A DNA stretch of 64,000 nt from assembly GCA_003240775.1 (NCBI GenBank), contig QFNI01000011.1, forward strand, positions 25,110 to 89,109. Reading direction: 5' to 3'. Position 1 is the stretch's first letter. Each line of letters opens with the position of its first letter. This document shows, piece by piece, positions 44,911 through 55,038 of the stretch. A program made the position numbers and the translations under genes. This DNA comes from Mesorhizobium amorphae. GTDB taxonomy: Bacteria; Pseudomonadota; Alphaproteobacteria; Rhizobiales; Rhizobiaceae. The notes below the pieces were generated by a model, which ran no database searches, was not told the DNA's origin, and worked only from the letters and a program-made list of their open reading frames with translations.

Positions 44911-46221
44911 TCACGCGGCGGCCTGTCCGTATCCCACATTGCCGCCGCCGTAGCGCCGCACGCGGAGGTTCGCTTGCTCGGCATGGCCGACGAAGCCTTC
45001 CAGGATGCAGAGGCGCGAGCAGGTGGCGCCGATCTCGGCGGCGGCCGCGTCGGTCGTCACGCGCTGGTAGGAGTGGGTTTTGAGGAACTTGCCGACCCAG
45101 AGCCCGCCCGTGTAGCGGCCGGCTTTTTTCGTGGGCAACGTGTGGTTGGTGCCGATCACCTTGTCGCCGTTGGCAACATTGGTGCGGGGGCCGAGAAACA
45201 GCGCGCCGTAGGAGTGCATGTGCTGGAGGAACCAGTCGTCGCGATCCGTCATCACCTGGACGTGCTCAGACGCGATGTCGTTGGCGACATCGAGCATCTC
45301 CTCATAGGTGTCGCACAGGATGACCTCGCCGTAGTCGCGCCAGGAGGCCGATGCCGTTTCGGCTGTCGGCAGGATGGCGAGCAGGCGGTCGATCTCGGCG
45401 AGAGTGTCGCGCGCGAGCTTTTCCGAATTGGTCAACAGCACGGCCGGAGAGTTGTAGCCGTGTTCGGCCTGGCCGAGCAGGTCTGTCGCGCACATCTCGG
45501 CGTCCACCGTCTCGTCGGCGATCACCATGGTTTCGGTGGGGCCGGCGAAGAGGTCGATGCCGACGCGGCCGTAGAGCTGGCGCTTGGCTTCGGCCACATA
45601 GGCGTTGCCCGGCCCGACCAGCATGTCGACGGGCTCGATCGTTTCGGTGCCGAGCGCCATCGCGCCCACCGCCTGCATGCCGCCCAACACATAGATCTCG
45701 TGCGCGCCAGCCTTGTGCATGGCGGCGACGATAGCGGGGTGCGGCTCGCCCTTTTGCGGCGGGGCCGACGCCACGATGCGCGGCACGCCCGCGACGGACG
45801 CGGTGAGAACCGACATATGCGCGGAGGCGACCATCGGGAACTTGCCGCCGGGCACATAGCAGCCGACCGATTGGACCGGGATGTTGCGATGCCCCAGGAT
45901 CACGCCGGGCAGCGTTTCCACCTCGATGTCCACCATGGAGGCGCGCTGGGCCTCGGCGAAGCGGCGAATCTGGGCCTGCGCGAAGGCGATGTCTTCCATG
46001 TCGCGCGTCGAGACCTTGTTCATCGCGGCCTCGATCTCGGAGGGCGAGAGGCGGAAGGAGGGCGGCGAGAACCCGTCGAACTTCTCCGACAATTCGCGCA
46101 CGGCCGCGTCCCCGCGCGTTTCGATGCTTTTGAGCACCTCTTCTACGGTGGCGCGCACCTTGGCGTCGTCGGCGGAGCGCTCGGCCTCGGGCTTGCCGCG
46201 CTTCAAATAGGTGATGGTCAT
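44911..46221 (-). CDS. HisD-family dehydrogenase (HpsN-like), copy 2
   Basis: 436-residue enzyme of the histidinol-dehydrogenase family with conserved catalytic equivalents in 'LLGQAEHGY', 'ASEHVQVM', 'GDKVIGTNHTLPT' and the C-terminal 'GFVGHAEQ'. The sequence resembles proteins annotated as sulfopropanediol 3-dehydrogenase (HpsN), with 'ITYLKRGKPEAER' at the start. It differs clearly from copy 1, so the pair probably handles two successive or alternative alcohols. Start ATG 46221 with GGGGAGAG; 16 bases after the ABC ATPase, so part of the transporter operon. Confidence 0.88.
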   Translation of the reverse strand: MTITYLKRGKPEAERSADDAKVRATVEEVLKSIETRGDAAVRELSEKFDGFSPPSFRLSPSEIEAAMNKVSTRDMEDIAFAQAQIRRFAEAQRASMVDIEVETLPGVILGHRNIPVQSVGCYVPGGKFPMVASAHMSVLTASVAGVPRIVASAPPQKGEPHPAIVAAMHKAGAHEIYVLGGMQAVGAMALGTETIEPVDMLVGPGNAYVAEAKRQLYGRVGIDLFAGPTETMVIADETVDAEMCATDLLGQAEHGYNSPAVLLTNSEKLARDTLAEIDRLLAILPTAETASASWRDYGEVILCDTYEEMLDVANDIASEHVQVMTDRDDWFLQHMHSYGALFLGPRTNVANGDKVIGTNHTLPTKKAGRYTGGLWVGKFLKTHSYQRVTTDAAAAEIGATCSRLCILEGFVGHAEQANLRVRRYGGGNVGYGQAAA

Positions 46222-46237
46222 AGGTCTCTCCCCCTGT

Positions 46238-47293
46238 TCAGCGCGCAGCCAGGCGCAGGCCCGTCTGGCGGTCGAAAAGATGGCAGGCGGCCGGCGGAAT
46301 GGCCGCGTGGATCGTCTCGCCGATGGCTGCGCGGAAATCCTTCGGCCCCTTGATCGAGACCAGCCCCTCCCCCACCCGGAACGAGGCCATCGTGGCCTCG
46401 CCCAGAAGCTCCATCGAATAGATCTCGGCGTCGATCGCGCCAGCATCCTGCGTCAGGCTCGCATCCTCCGCGCGGAAGCCGAGCGTGACGGGCCCGCGCG
46501 CTTCCTGCGTCAGCCCGGAAATGCGCATCCCCGGCGCGGAAAACGTGCCGCTCGCTATCTCGCCGTTCACCAAGTTCATGGCGGGCGAGCCGATGAAGGA
46601 GGCGACAAAGGTGTTGGCGGGGTTGTCGTAGATCTCGGTCGGCGTGCCCACCTGCTGCACCACGCCCTTGTTCATCACCACGACCCGGTCGGCGAGCGTC
46701 ATCGCCTCGATCTGGTCGTGGGTGACGTAGATCGTCGTTACCTTCAACTCGTGCTGGAGGTGCTTGATCTGGGCGCGGGTGGAAACGCGCAGCTTGGCAT
46801 CGAGGTTGGAGAGCGGCTCGTCCATCAGAAAGACGGTGGGCTGGCGCACGATGGCGCGCGCGAGCGCCACGCGCTGGCGCTGGCCGCCGGAAAGGGCCGC
46901 GGGGCGGCGCTCCAAGAATTCCTCGAGCTCCACCATCCCCGCCGCGCGCATCACGCGCTCGTGGTGCTCGGCCTTGGGCACCTTGCGCACGCGCAAGGGG
47001 AAGCGGATGTTCTCATAGACGCTCATGGTGGGGTAGAGTCCGTAGGACTGGAACACCATGGAGATGTCGCGGTCCTTGGGCTCGAGCTTGTTGACCATGC
47101 GGTCGCCCAGCCAGATCTCGCCGTCCGTCACGTCCTCCAGCCCCGCGATCATCCGCATGGTGGTGGTCTTGCCGCAGCCGGAGGGGCCGAGCAGCACCAG
47201 GAATTCACGGTCGGGAATCGTCAGGTTGAAGCGTTCGACGCCGACGAAATTGCCCCAGCGCTTGGAGACGTCCTTGAGTCGGATCTCGGCCAT
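46238..47293 (-). CDS. CUT1 sugar ABC transporter ATPase (UgpC/MalK-like)
   Basis: 351-residue ATPase with Walker A GPSGCGKTT, signature LSGGQRQRVALARAI, Walker B FLMDEPLSNLDAKLR, and a C-terminal OB-fold (TOBE) regulatory domain from about 240 ('MRISGLTQEARGPVTLGFRAED'). Typical of importers for sugars, polyols and glycerol phosphate. 3 bases after the permease; followed by the HisD-like gene. Confidence 0.94.
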   Translation of the reverse strand: MAEIRLKDVSKRWGNFVGVERFNLTIPDREFLVLLGPSGCGKTTTMRMIAGLEDVTDGEIWLGDRMVNKLEPKDRDISMVFQSYGLYPTMSVYENIRFPLRVRKVPKAEHHERVMRAAGMVELEEFLERRPAALSGGQRQRVALARAIVRQPTVFLMDEPLSNLDAKLRVSTRAQIKHLQHELKVTTIYVTHDQIEAMTLADRVVVMNKGVVQQVGTPTEIYDNPANTFVASFIGSPAMNLVNGEIASGTFSAPGMRISGLTQEARGPVTLGFRAEDASLTQDAGAIDAEIYSMELLGEATMASFRVGEGLVSIKGPKDFRAAIGETIHAAIPPAACHLFDRQTGLRLAAR

Positions 47294-47296
47294 GAC

Positions 47297-48178
47297 TTAC
47301 CCTTTCACGGCGCCGGCGGTGAGGCCGCTGACGATCTGGCGCTGGAAGAACATCACGAGCAGGAACAAGGGCACGGTGGCCGAGACCACGGCCGCAACCG
47401 CGAACATCACGTTGCCCTCTTCCTGGATCGTGCCCAGGAACGAGCCGATCTTGGGCACCATGGTCTGGTTTTCCTGGTTGAGCAGCATCGCGGTCACCGC
47501 GAAGTCGTTGTAGGCGAGCAGGAACGAGAAGAGCCCCGTGGTGATCACGCCCGGCCACATCACGGGGATGATCACCATGCGGAACGCCTGGAAGCGCGTG
47601 CAGCCGTCCACCATCGCGCTCTCGTCGAGGTCCTTGGGGATCGACAGAAAGAACGAGTGCAGCATCCACAGCGTGAAGGGCTGGTTGATGGCGACGAGCA
47701 CCACGATGGTGGTGGGCAACACGCCCCAGATGTTCAGCTCGAAGAAGGGCAAGAGATAGCCCGACACCAGCGTGATGTGCGGCATCGCGCGGAACACGAG
47801 CGCCAGCATCAGGAGCCAGAACGAGTAGCGGAAGGTCGAGCGCGCGAGCGCATAGCCGCCCAGCGTGCCGAGCGTCAGCGAGATCACGGTGACGGAAACG
47901 GTGGCGATGCCCGTGTTGATCGCGGCGCGCCAGAAGTCGCGCGTCACCCAGGCGCCGTAGTAGCCGTCGCCCGTGAAGGCCGAGCCGGTCTGGCGGATCG
48001 TGTTCTCGCCGGTGATGGCGAGCCACCAGCTCTGGCGCGAGAAGAAGTCGGCCTCGACCTTGAACGAGCCCCAGACCGTCCAGAGAAAGGGAAAGGCCGC
48101 GAGCACCAGCCACACGGCGATGAAGCCGTAGGCCAAGATGCCGATGCCCGGCGGGAGCCTGCGCGCGGAAGGGGTCAT
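47297..48178 (-). CDS. CUT1 ABC transporter permease (MalG/UgpE-like)
   Basis: 293-residue inner-membrane permease with six helices and the EAA loop 'DLDESAMVDGCTRFQAFRMVIIP', which contacts the ATPase. The long periplasmic segment after helix 1 (containing 'WLAITGENTIRQTGSAF') is usual. It lies 4 bases after the partner permease. Confidence 0.93.
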   Translation of the reverse strand: MTPSARRLPPGIGILAYGFIAVWLVLAAFPFLWTVWGSFKVEADFFSRQSWWLAITGENTIRQTGSAFTGDGYYGAWVTRDFWRAAINTGIATVSVTVISLTLGTLGGYALARSTFRYSFWLLMLALVFRAMPHITLVSGYLLPFFELNIWGVLPTTIVVLVAINQPFTLWMLHSFFLSIPKDLDESAMVDGCTRFQAFRMVIIPVMWPGVITTGLFSFLLAYNDFAVTAMLLNQENQTMVPKIGSFLGTIQEEGNVMFAVAAVVSATVPLFLLVMFFQRQIVSGLTAGAVKG

Positions 48179-48182
48179 GGGA

Positions 48183-49220
48183 TCACCTCGCCGCCCGGCG
48201 GCCGAACTCGCGCCAGGTGCGCACGAGAACGGGAAGAAGAAGCACGATGACGCCCAGGATCGTCAGCACCGAAGTGGCCGCGGCGGACCCAAAGAGCTGG
48301 TCGCCCTGCCCCCGCAGGTCGGAGAAGATCGAGAAAGACAGCGATGTGGCGTTGGCCTGCGCGCTGAAGGAGACGATCGGCTCGAAGACCCGGAAATTGT
48401 CCATCAGCTGCACCAGGGCCACGAAGGTGGCGAGCGGCACGAGATGGGGGATCACCACGAAGCGGATGCGCTCCCAGCGCGAGGCGCCGTCGATCTCCGC
48501 CGATTCCAGCGTGTCGGCGGGCACCGTCTGGAGCCCGGCATAGAACACCACGAACGAGAACGGCGCGTTGTGCCACACGCCATAGGCGAGCAGCGTCGCC
48601 CAGGTCAGCACGGGCGAGGAGCGCAGCGACAAAGTGGGGTCGTTGAACAGCGCCTGCAGCGAGGACCCGATGATCGCGCGGGGATCGATCATCCAATAAA
48701 GGATCAGCGCGCCCACGAGCGGCGTCACGATCATCGGCAGAAGCGAGAAGAAGATCACCGGGCCCTTCAGGAGCCCCGGCAGGGCGTTCACGCCGAGCGC
48801 AATAGCAAAGCCCAGGAGCATGGCGAGCGGCGTCACCACGAAGGTGAAGGCGAGCGTGAAGGCCAGCGCCTTGTAGAAGGGCAGGTTGTAGACGCGCGCG
48901 ATCACATCGCCCACGCCCCGGTTCTCGGACAGGATTTGCCCGATCTCGGCCGTCGCCAAGTGGTTGCGGTCGAGATAGGTGCCGAGCCCGTTGAAGCGGC
49001 CGAGCGGCTCGGCCTCGCGCAGCGCCTGGGTCGCCGCCGCATCGACGCGCCGCTCGGTGGTGCAGCCACCGAAGGGCTGGCAGTTCTCCACTTCCACGAT
49101 CACGCGCTCGTGCTGCACGTAGAAGGACTGCACGACGACCGACACGATCGGCAGCGCGATGAACAGGATCATCGCGACGAGCGAAGGGGCCATGAAGCCG
49201 AAGAAGGCGCGGTGGGGCAT
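48183..49220 (-). CDS. CUT1 ABC transporter permease (MalF/UgpA-like)
   Basis: 345-residue permease. The EAA loop 'TLESAEIDGASRWERIRFVVIP' is clear. An enlarged periplasmic region between helix 1 and 2 (about 35-120) contains a Cys pair in 'ENCQPFGGCTTE' that may form a disulfide and is longer than in most UgpA proteins. 62 bases after the binding-protein gene. Confidence 0.92.
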   Translation of the reverse strand: MPHRAFFGFMAPSLVAMILFIALPIVSVVVQSFYVQHERVIVEVENCQPFGGCTTERRVDAAATQALREAEPLGRFNGLGTYLDRNHLATAEIGQILSENRGVGDVIARVYNLPFYKALAFTLAFTFVVTPLAMLLGFAIALGVNALPGLLKGPVIFFSLLPMIVTPLVGALILYWMIDPRAIIGSSLQALFNDPTLSLRSSPVLTWATLLAYGVWHNAPFSFVVFYAGLQTVPADTLESAEIDGASRWERIRFVVIPHLVPLATFVALVQLMDNFRVFEPIVSFSAQANATSLSFSIFSDLRGQGDQLFGSAAATSVLTILGVIVLLLPVLVRTWREFGRRAAR

Positions 49221-49282
49221 GGAAGCGCTCCGGCCGGAGGCAGGCTATCCCGCCTCCGGGGAAGTGAACGGGGCGGCGGGGC

Positions 49283-50521
49283 TCAGTTCAGGTAGCCGCC
49301 CTCGCGGGCCGCAGCCGTGTAGGCGGCTTCCGTGTCGCGCAGCGCGTCCTCGGCGCTTTCGCGGCCCTGCATGAACTCGGCCAGTTCGTTGCCGAGGGCT
49401 GTGTGCATGATGCCCATGGTGGGCTGCATCGGATAGGCCTTGGCGCCGCCTTGCGCGGTCGCGAGCACGCCCACCGTGTTCGCGCCGGGCTTGTAATCCT
49501 TGGTGAGCCAGGTGGCGTTGGTGGCGTGCGCCTGGCCGACCTCGGGCCGCGAGCCGTAGACCATCGCGCGGAACGAGGCCTCGGCGTCCTCATCGGAGAC
49601 GTTCTTGGCGATGGCGAAGCCGTCCCACCAGAGCGCGACCGCGGGCGTGGTGCCGCCGCCGATGGTGGGGGCGGCTGCAAGCGTGGTTTCCTTGGCGATG
49701 TCGGGGGCCGCGCCCTTCTCGTCGATCACGGCACCCGCCAGCGAGCCCCACTGGTTCATGATAGCAACCTGGTTGCCCTGGTAGAGCTTGTTCATCTCAA
49801 GCGCGTCGACCGACATGTATTCGGGCGCCATGTATTCGGTCATGGCCTTCATCATGGAGAGCGCCTGGACGCCCTTCTCGTTGTTGATGGCGGGCGCCGC
49901 CGACCCCGCCTGGAAGAACTCGCCGCCCAGGCCCAGATACATGTTCACGAATTCGGCCGCCAAATCCCAGCCCGCCTTGTCGGAGGCGGCGAGCGGATAC
50001 TGCATCAGGCCCTTGTCCTTGATGGCCTTGGCGGCGGCGAGCACGTCCTCGTAGCTCTTGGGCGGCTGGACGCCCGCCTGTTCCAGGATGTCGCGGCGGA
50101 ACATCAGGTGCTGGGCGTTGCCCATGAAGGCCACGGCGACCGTCTTGCCGTCGACCTTGATCAGCTGGGTGGGCTGGAGGTCGGCGCCATATTTCGCCAC
50201 GAGATCGTCGAGCGGGCGCACGAGATCGGCGTTCAGGAGCGGCACGATTGAATTGTTGGCGACCACAGCCACCGTGTACTGCGCGGGGTTCACGGTGAGC
50301 GCGGCCACCTGGATGTTCTTGTGCTCGGTGGTCTCGTTCTTGGTCACCTGCACGGTGCCCGACGCGCATTTCAGCGCCTCGTCATTGACGATGCGCAGGG
50401 CTTCGAAGTCGTTGGAAAGGATGCGCACCGAGCCTTTCTCGATGCCGCATTCGGCATGGGCTGCGGTGGCGAAGGCGAGCGCGCAGAGCGCGGTTGCGGC
50501 AGTGAGCTTGAGCTTCAGCAT
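49283..50521 (-). CDS. CUT1 ABC transporter substrate-binding protein
   Basis: 412-residue extracellular solute-binding protein, family 1. A clean Sec signal peptide (MLKLKLTAATALCALAFATAAHAEC) splits at AHA-E near 23. The mature part contains 'YPLAASDKAGWDLAAEFVNMYLG' and 'ALWWDGFAIAK', family-like. First gene of a five-gene operon (binding protein, two permeases, ATPase, HisD-like). Operator C lies 63 bases upstream. Ligand unknown; sugar-, polyol- or sulfonate-polyol-like by context. Confidence 0.92.
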   Translation of the reverse strand: MLKLKLTAATALCALAFATAAHAECGIEKGSVRILSNDFEALRIVNDEALKCASGTVQVTKNETTEHKNIQVAALTVNPAQYTVAVVANNSIVPLLNADLVRPLDDLVAKYGADLQPTQLIKVDGKTVAVAFMGNAQHLMFRRDILEQAGVQPPKSYEDVLAAAKAIKDKGLMQYPLAASDKAGWDLAAEFVNMYLGLGGEFFQAGSAAPAINNEKGVQALSMMKAMTEYMAPEYMSVDALEMNKLYQGNQVAIMNQWGSLAGAVIDEKGAAPDIAKETTLAAAPTIGGGTTPAVALWWDGFAIAKNVSDEDAEASFRAMVYGSRPEVGQAHATNATWLTKDYKPGANTVGVLATAQGGAKAYPMQPTMGIMHTALGNELAEFMQGRESAEDALRDTEAAYTAAAREGGYLN

Positions 50522-50583
50522 AGGTTCCCGTCCTGCTTCTCGTTGACCACCGCCCGGCCCTCCCCACGGCTTGGCGACGGATT

Positions 50584-50599
50584 TTGCAAACGTATGCAA
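50584..50599. promoter_or_regulatory. LacI-type operator site C, TTGCAAACGTATGCAA
   Basis: 16-bp palindrome with one mismatched pair, sharing ACGTATGCAA with sites A and B and the same central CG. It lies 63 bases upstream of the binding-protein start, where a promoter is expected. With A and B it defines a putative three-promoter regulon of the LacI protein at 42955. Confidence 0.75.
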
Positions 50600-50664
50600 T
50601 TTGAAGCACGGTTTTTCGCCATGTGCAAGCAGGATGCGGAAACGGGATAGTGGAGAGGGGTGTT

Positions 50665-50712
50665 AGAGCATTTCCTGACGCGAAACCCCTTCGCGCCTTT
50701 GCTGGAAGTGCT

Positions 50713-50716
<4 letters not shown>
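50665..50716. repeat. Rhizobial-type intergenic palindrome (family B), copy 1
   Basis: AGAGCATTTCCTGACGCGAA ... CTTTGCTGGAAGTGCTTT, an imperfect hairpin almost the same as that at 54987. It abuts and includes the stop codon of the ABC-F gene (TAA at 50713-50715), so it can serve as that gene's 3' end signal. Elements with this sequence pattern are common between genes in Rhizobium/Mesorhizobium relatives (my recollection). Confidence 0.75.
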
Positions 50717-52335
<1,619 letters not shown>

Positions 52336-52431
52336 GGATTCCCGACGCTTGCCGCGGCGCAAAGATTGGTGCGAACCGCGGCAGCGCTCAAACCATCCCC
52401 CACGCCGGAGCGCAAGGGTGGGCCGGGCGGG

Positions 52432-53403
52432 TCAGCTTTCCTGGATGGCGGAAAGCTTCCAGTCCTCGCCGCGGGCGCGGCGGAAGGTCCAGAGTTCGGT
52501 GGTCTCGCTGACGGCGTCCGCATCGGGGTCTGCGGGGCGCCCGGTCTCGCGGTCTTCGAGCACGTCGCGCGCCTCGTAGCGCAGCGCGGCGGTCGCATAA
52601 TCCGCGTCGCTCTCGCGCCAGCTTTCGGCGATGTCGGCCTGCAGCAGGCGCACGTCGGACACCGCGTTGCGCAGGCCGCGCTTGGCGTTGTCGGCCAGTT
52701 CCTCCGACAGGTAGGACACCATCTCGGGCGTGGCGAGGCGGCGGAGCGCGCCGTGATCCTCGCGGCCGAACGCGTCCTGCACTTCGCCCAGCCTGCGCTC
52801 GAACGTGTCGAGATCGGCCTGGTCGAGCGCAATGTCGCGCGTCTGGGGCTGGGCCGGAGGGGCCGCCCGCGCGCCCTGCGCCATGCCGGGGAAGGTGAAG
52901 CCGCCGGTGTTGGGGCCGGGAGGTGGCGAGCCGCTGCCGGCCGAGCGCGCATAGGCCGCAGCGGGTGCGGGCGTCTGGCGCGAGCGGAAGAAGCGCATGG
53001 CCAGCATGATCAGGCCCACGAGCAGGAGCGCCTGGATGGCGAAGCCGAGCAGCCCCGCCATGCCGCCGAAGCCGTAGCCCATCAGCATGCCGATCAGGCC
53101 GCCGATCACGAGGCCGCGCATCAGCGAGCCGCCGAGCCCGCCGCCGAACATGCCGGGGCGCGGCTGGGCCGCTCCCGGCTGGCGCGCGGCCTGGGGCGCG
53201 GTCTGCGGCGTCATCGAGCGCTCAACAGGGGCCGCGGGCCTGGGCGCGGTCTGGGTCGGCGGGGCCGACTGGAAGGTGCGCGTGCCGCGGCTTCCGAAGC
53301 TGCCGCCGCGCCGCGCATCGGCGTAGTCGACGGCCACGAAGGTGAAGGCCAGCGCGAGCGCCCCGACAAGGGCGGTGGTTCGGCTGGAACTGGAAACTGG
53401 CAC
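52432..53403 (-). CDS. Tim44-like domain inner-membrane protein
   Basis: 323 residues: signal-like helix (about 8-27), a Pro/Gln/Ala-rich linker, a Gly-rich hydrophobic region with two membrane helices (about 95-137, 'GLVIGGLIGMLMGYGFGG'), another linker, and a C-terminal Tim44-like domain from about 195 ('DLDTFERRLGEVQDAFGRED ... ELWTFRR'). Likely helps inner-membrane protein assembly or anchors a complex; role unproven. GTG start at 53403 sits 10 bases after AGGAGG. Confidence 0.85.
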   Translation of the reverse strand: MPVSSSSRTTALVGALALAFTFVAVDYADARRGGSFGSRGTRTFQSAPPTQTAPRPAAPVERSMTPQTAPQAARQPGAAQPRPGMFGGGLGGSLMRGLVIGGLIGMLMGYGFGGMAGLLGFAIQALLLVGLIMLAMRFFRSRQTPAPAAAYARSAGSGSPPPGPNTGGFTFPGMAQGARAAPPAQPQTRDIALDQADLDTFERRLGEVQDAFGREDHGALRRLATPEMVSYLSEELADNAKRGLRNAVSDVRLLQADIAESWRESDADYATAALRYEARDVLEDRETGRPADPDADAVSETTELWTFRRARGEDWKLSAIQES

Positions 53404-53554
53404 GGGCAACGATCCTCCTCGGTAAAGATTCCTCCTCATATGGGGAGGACATGAACGGCTTTCACCACCGCGCCTCCTTGCGCGCGTGGGAAACCGGTCT
53501 TTTGCCCGCTCGTGCCCCATGCGGAAAGGCGCGAAATCCTGTAATGCGCGCGCC

Positions 53555-54970
53555 ATGTCAGACGCCGCTCTTCTCGACCGCCTCGTGAACGCCCTCGGCC
53601 CGCGCGGGGTGCTGACCGATTCCGCCGATCTCGCGCCCTTTCTGTCGGACTGGCGCGGCCTCTTCCAGGGCCAGGCCCTCTGCGTGCTCCGCCCCGACAC
53701 GACGCAAGGGGTGGCCGATGCCGTGCGGCTCTGCGGGGAGGCGGGCGTCTCGCTCGTGCCCCAGGGCGGCAACACCTCGATGGTGGCGGGCGCCACGCCC
53801 GACGCGACAGGCCGCCAGATCGTGCTCTCTCTGTCGCGGCTCAACCGCATCCGCGCGGTCGACGAGATCGACATGGCGATCGTGCTCGACGCGGGCGTGA
53901 TCGTGCAGCGCGCGCAAGCGACAGCAGCCGAGAAAGGCTGCACGCTTCCGCTTTCCTTTTCAGCCGAAGGCTCCGCCACGATCGGCGGCGCGCTGTCCAC
54001 CAATGCGGGCGGCAACAACACGATCCGCTTCGGCAACGCGCGCGACCTGCTTCTGGGGCTGGAAGTGGTGCTGCCCGACGGCCGGATCTGGAACGGCATG
54101 CGTCCCTTGCGCAAGGACAACACGGGCTATGCGCTGCGCCATCTCTTCGCGGGCGCGGAAGGCACGCTCGGCATCGTCACGGGCGCGGTGCTGAAGCTCG
54201 TGCCGCAGGCGCGCAGCGAAGAGGTGATGCTCTGCGCCCTGCCCGATGCCCAAGCAGCGCTTTCGCTCTACCGCCGCCTGCGCGCTTACGACGAATCGAG
54301 CCTGCGCGCCTTCGAGTTCATTTCAGGCACCGGCATGGAGCTGGCGCTCGCCCACATCGAGGGGGTTGAACGGCCGCTCGCCGAGCGCGCGCCGGCCTAT
54401 GCGCTGGTCGATCTCGCCTCCACGCGCCGCAACGACACGCTGCGCGACATCGCCGAGGAGGTCGTGGGCGAGGCGCTGGAAGCGGGCGAGGTGCTCGACG
54501 CGGTGATTGCCGACAGCCTCGCCCAGCGCGCCGCGCTCTGGCGCCTGCGCGAGGAGCAGTCGGAAGCGCAGAAGCGCGCGGGCGCAAACGTGAAGAACGA
54601 CGTTTCCGTGCCAGTGTCCCGCGTGCCCGACCTGATCCGGCTCGGCGCGGAAGCGGTCGAACGCCTGGTCCCCGGCACCCGCGCGGCACCCTTCGGCCAT
54701 CTGGGCGACGGCAACATCCACCTGAACTTCGTGAAGCCCGAGGGCGCGGACGATGCGGGCTTCCTCGTGCGCAGCGGCGAGATCGCGGATGCGATCAACG
54801 CAGTCGTGCGCGGGCTGGACGGCAGTTTCTCGGCAGAGCACGGCATCGGCCGCATCAAGACCGAGACCTTGCGGAAGTGGCGCGAAGGGCCCGAGCTCGA
54901 CACCATGCGCGCCATCAAGCGCGCCATCGACCCGCAGAGCCTCATGAACCCCGGCAAGCTTTTGCCCTAG
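53555..54970 (+). CDS. GlcD-type FAD-binding oxidoreductase (2-hydroxyacid dehydrogenase-like)
   Basis: 471-residue flavoprotein. The FAD-binding (PCMH) half has 'PQGGNTSMVAGATPD' and 'SAEGSATIGGALSTNAGGNN'; the C-terminal FAD-oxidase half has the metal-site motif 'HLGDGNIHLNFVKP' and 'EHGIGRIKTETL'. This is the D-lactate / D-2-hydroxyglutarate dehydrogenase group. Electrons go to a quinone or ETF. Apparently a single gene, divergent from the Tim44-like gene. Confidence 0.9.
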   Translation: MSDAALLDRLVNALGPRGVLTDSADLAPFLSDWRGLFQGQALCVLRPDTTQGVADAVRLCGEAGVSLVPQGGNTSMVAGATPDATGRQIVLSLSRLNRIRAVDEIDMAIVLDAGVIVQRAQATAAEKGCTLPLSFSAEGSATIGGALSTNAGGNNTIRFGNARDLLLGLEVVLPDGRIWNGMRPLRKDNTGYALRHLFAGAEGTLGIVTGAVLKLVPQARSEEVMLCALPDAQAALSLYRRLRAYDESSLRAFEFISGTGMELALAHIEGVERPLAERAPAYALVDLASTRRNDTLRDIAEEVVGEALEAGEVLDAVIADSLAQRAALWRLREEQSEAQKRAGANVKNDVSVPVSRVPDLIRLGAEAVERLVPGTRAAPFGHLGDGNIHLNFVKPEGADDAGFLVRSGEIADAINAVVRGLDGSFSAEHGIGRIKTETLRKWREGPELDTMRAIKRAIDPQSLMNPGKLLP

Positions 54971-54986
54971 GGCTCTCTGTTCTCGC

Positions 54987-55033
54987 AGCATTTCCGGACG
55001 CAAAACCGCTTCGCACTTTTGCTGGAATGCTCT
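54987..55033. repeat. Rhizobial-type intergenic palindrome (family B), copy 2
   Basis: AGCATTTCC...GGAATGCT outer arms with inner CGCAAAA/TTTTGC pairing, about 80% identical to the element at 50665. It lies between the 3' ends of two convergent genes, where it may act as a bidirectional terminator. Confidence 0.8.
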
Positions 55034-55038
55034 GGAAA

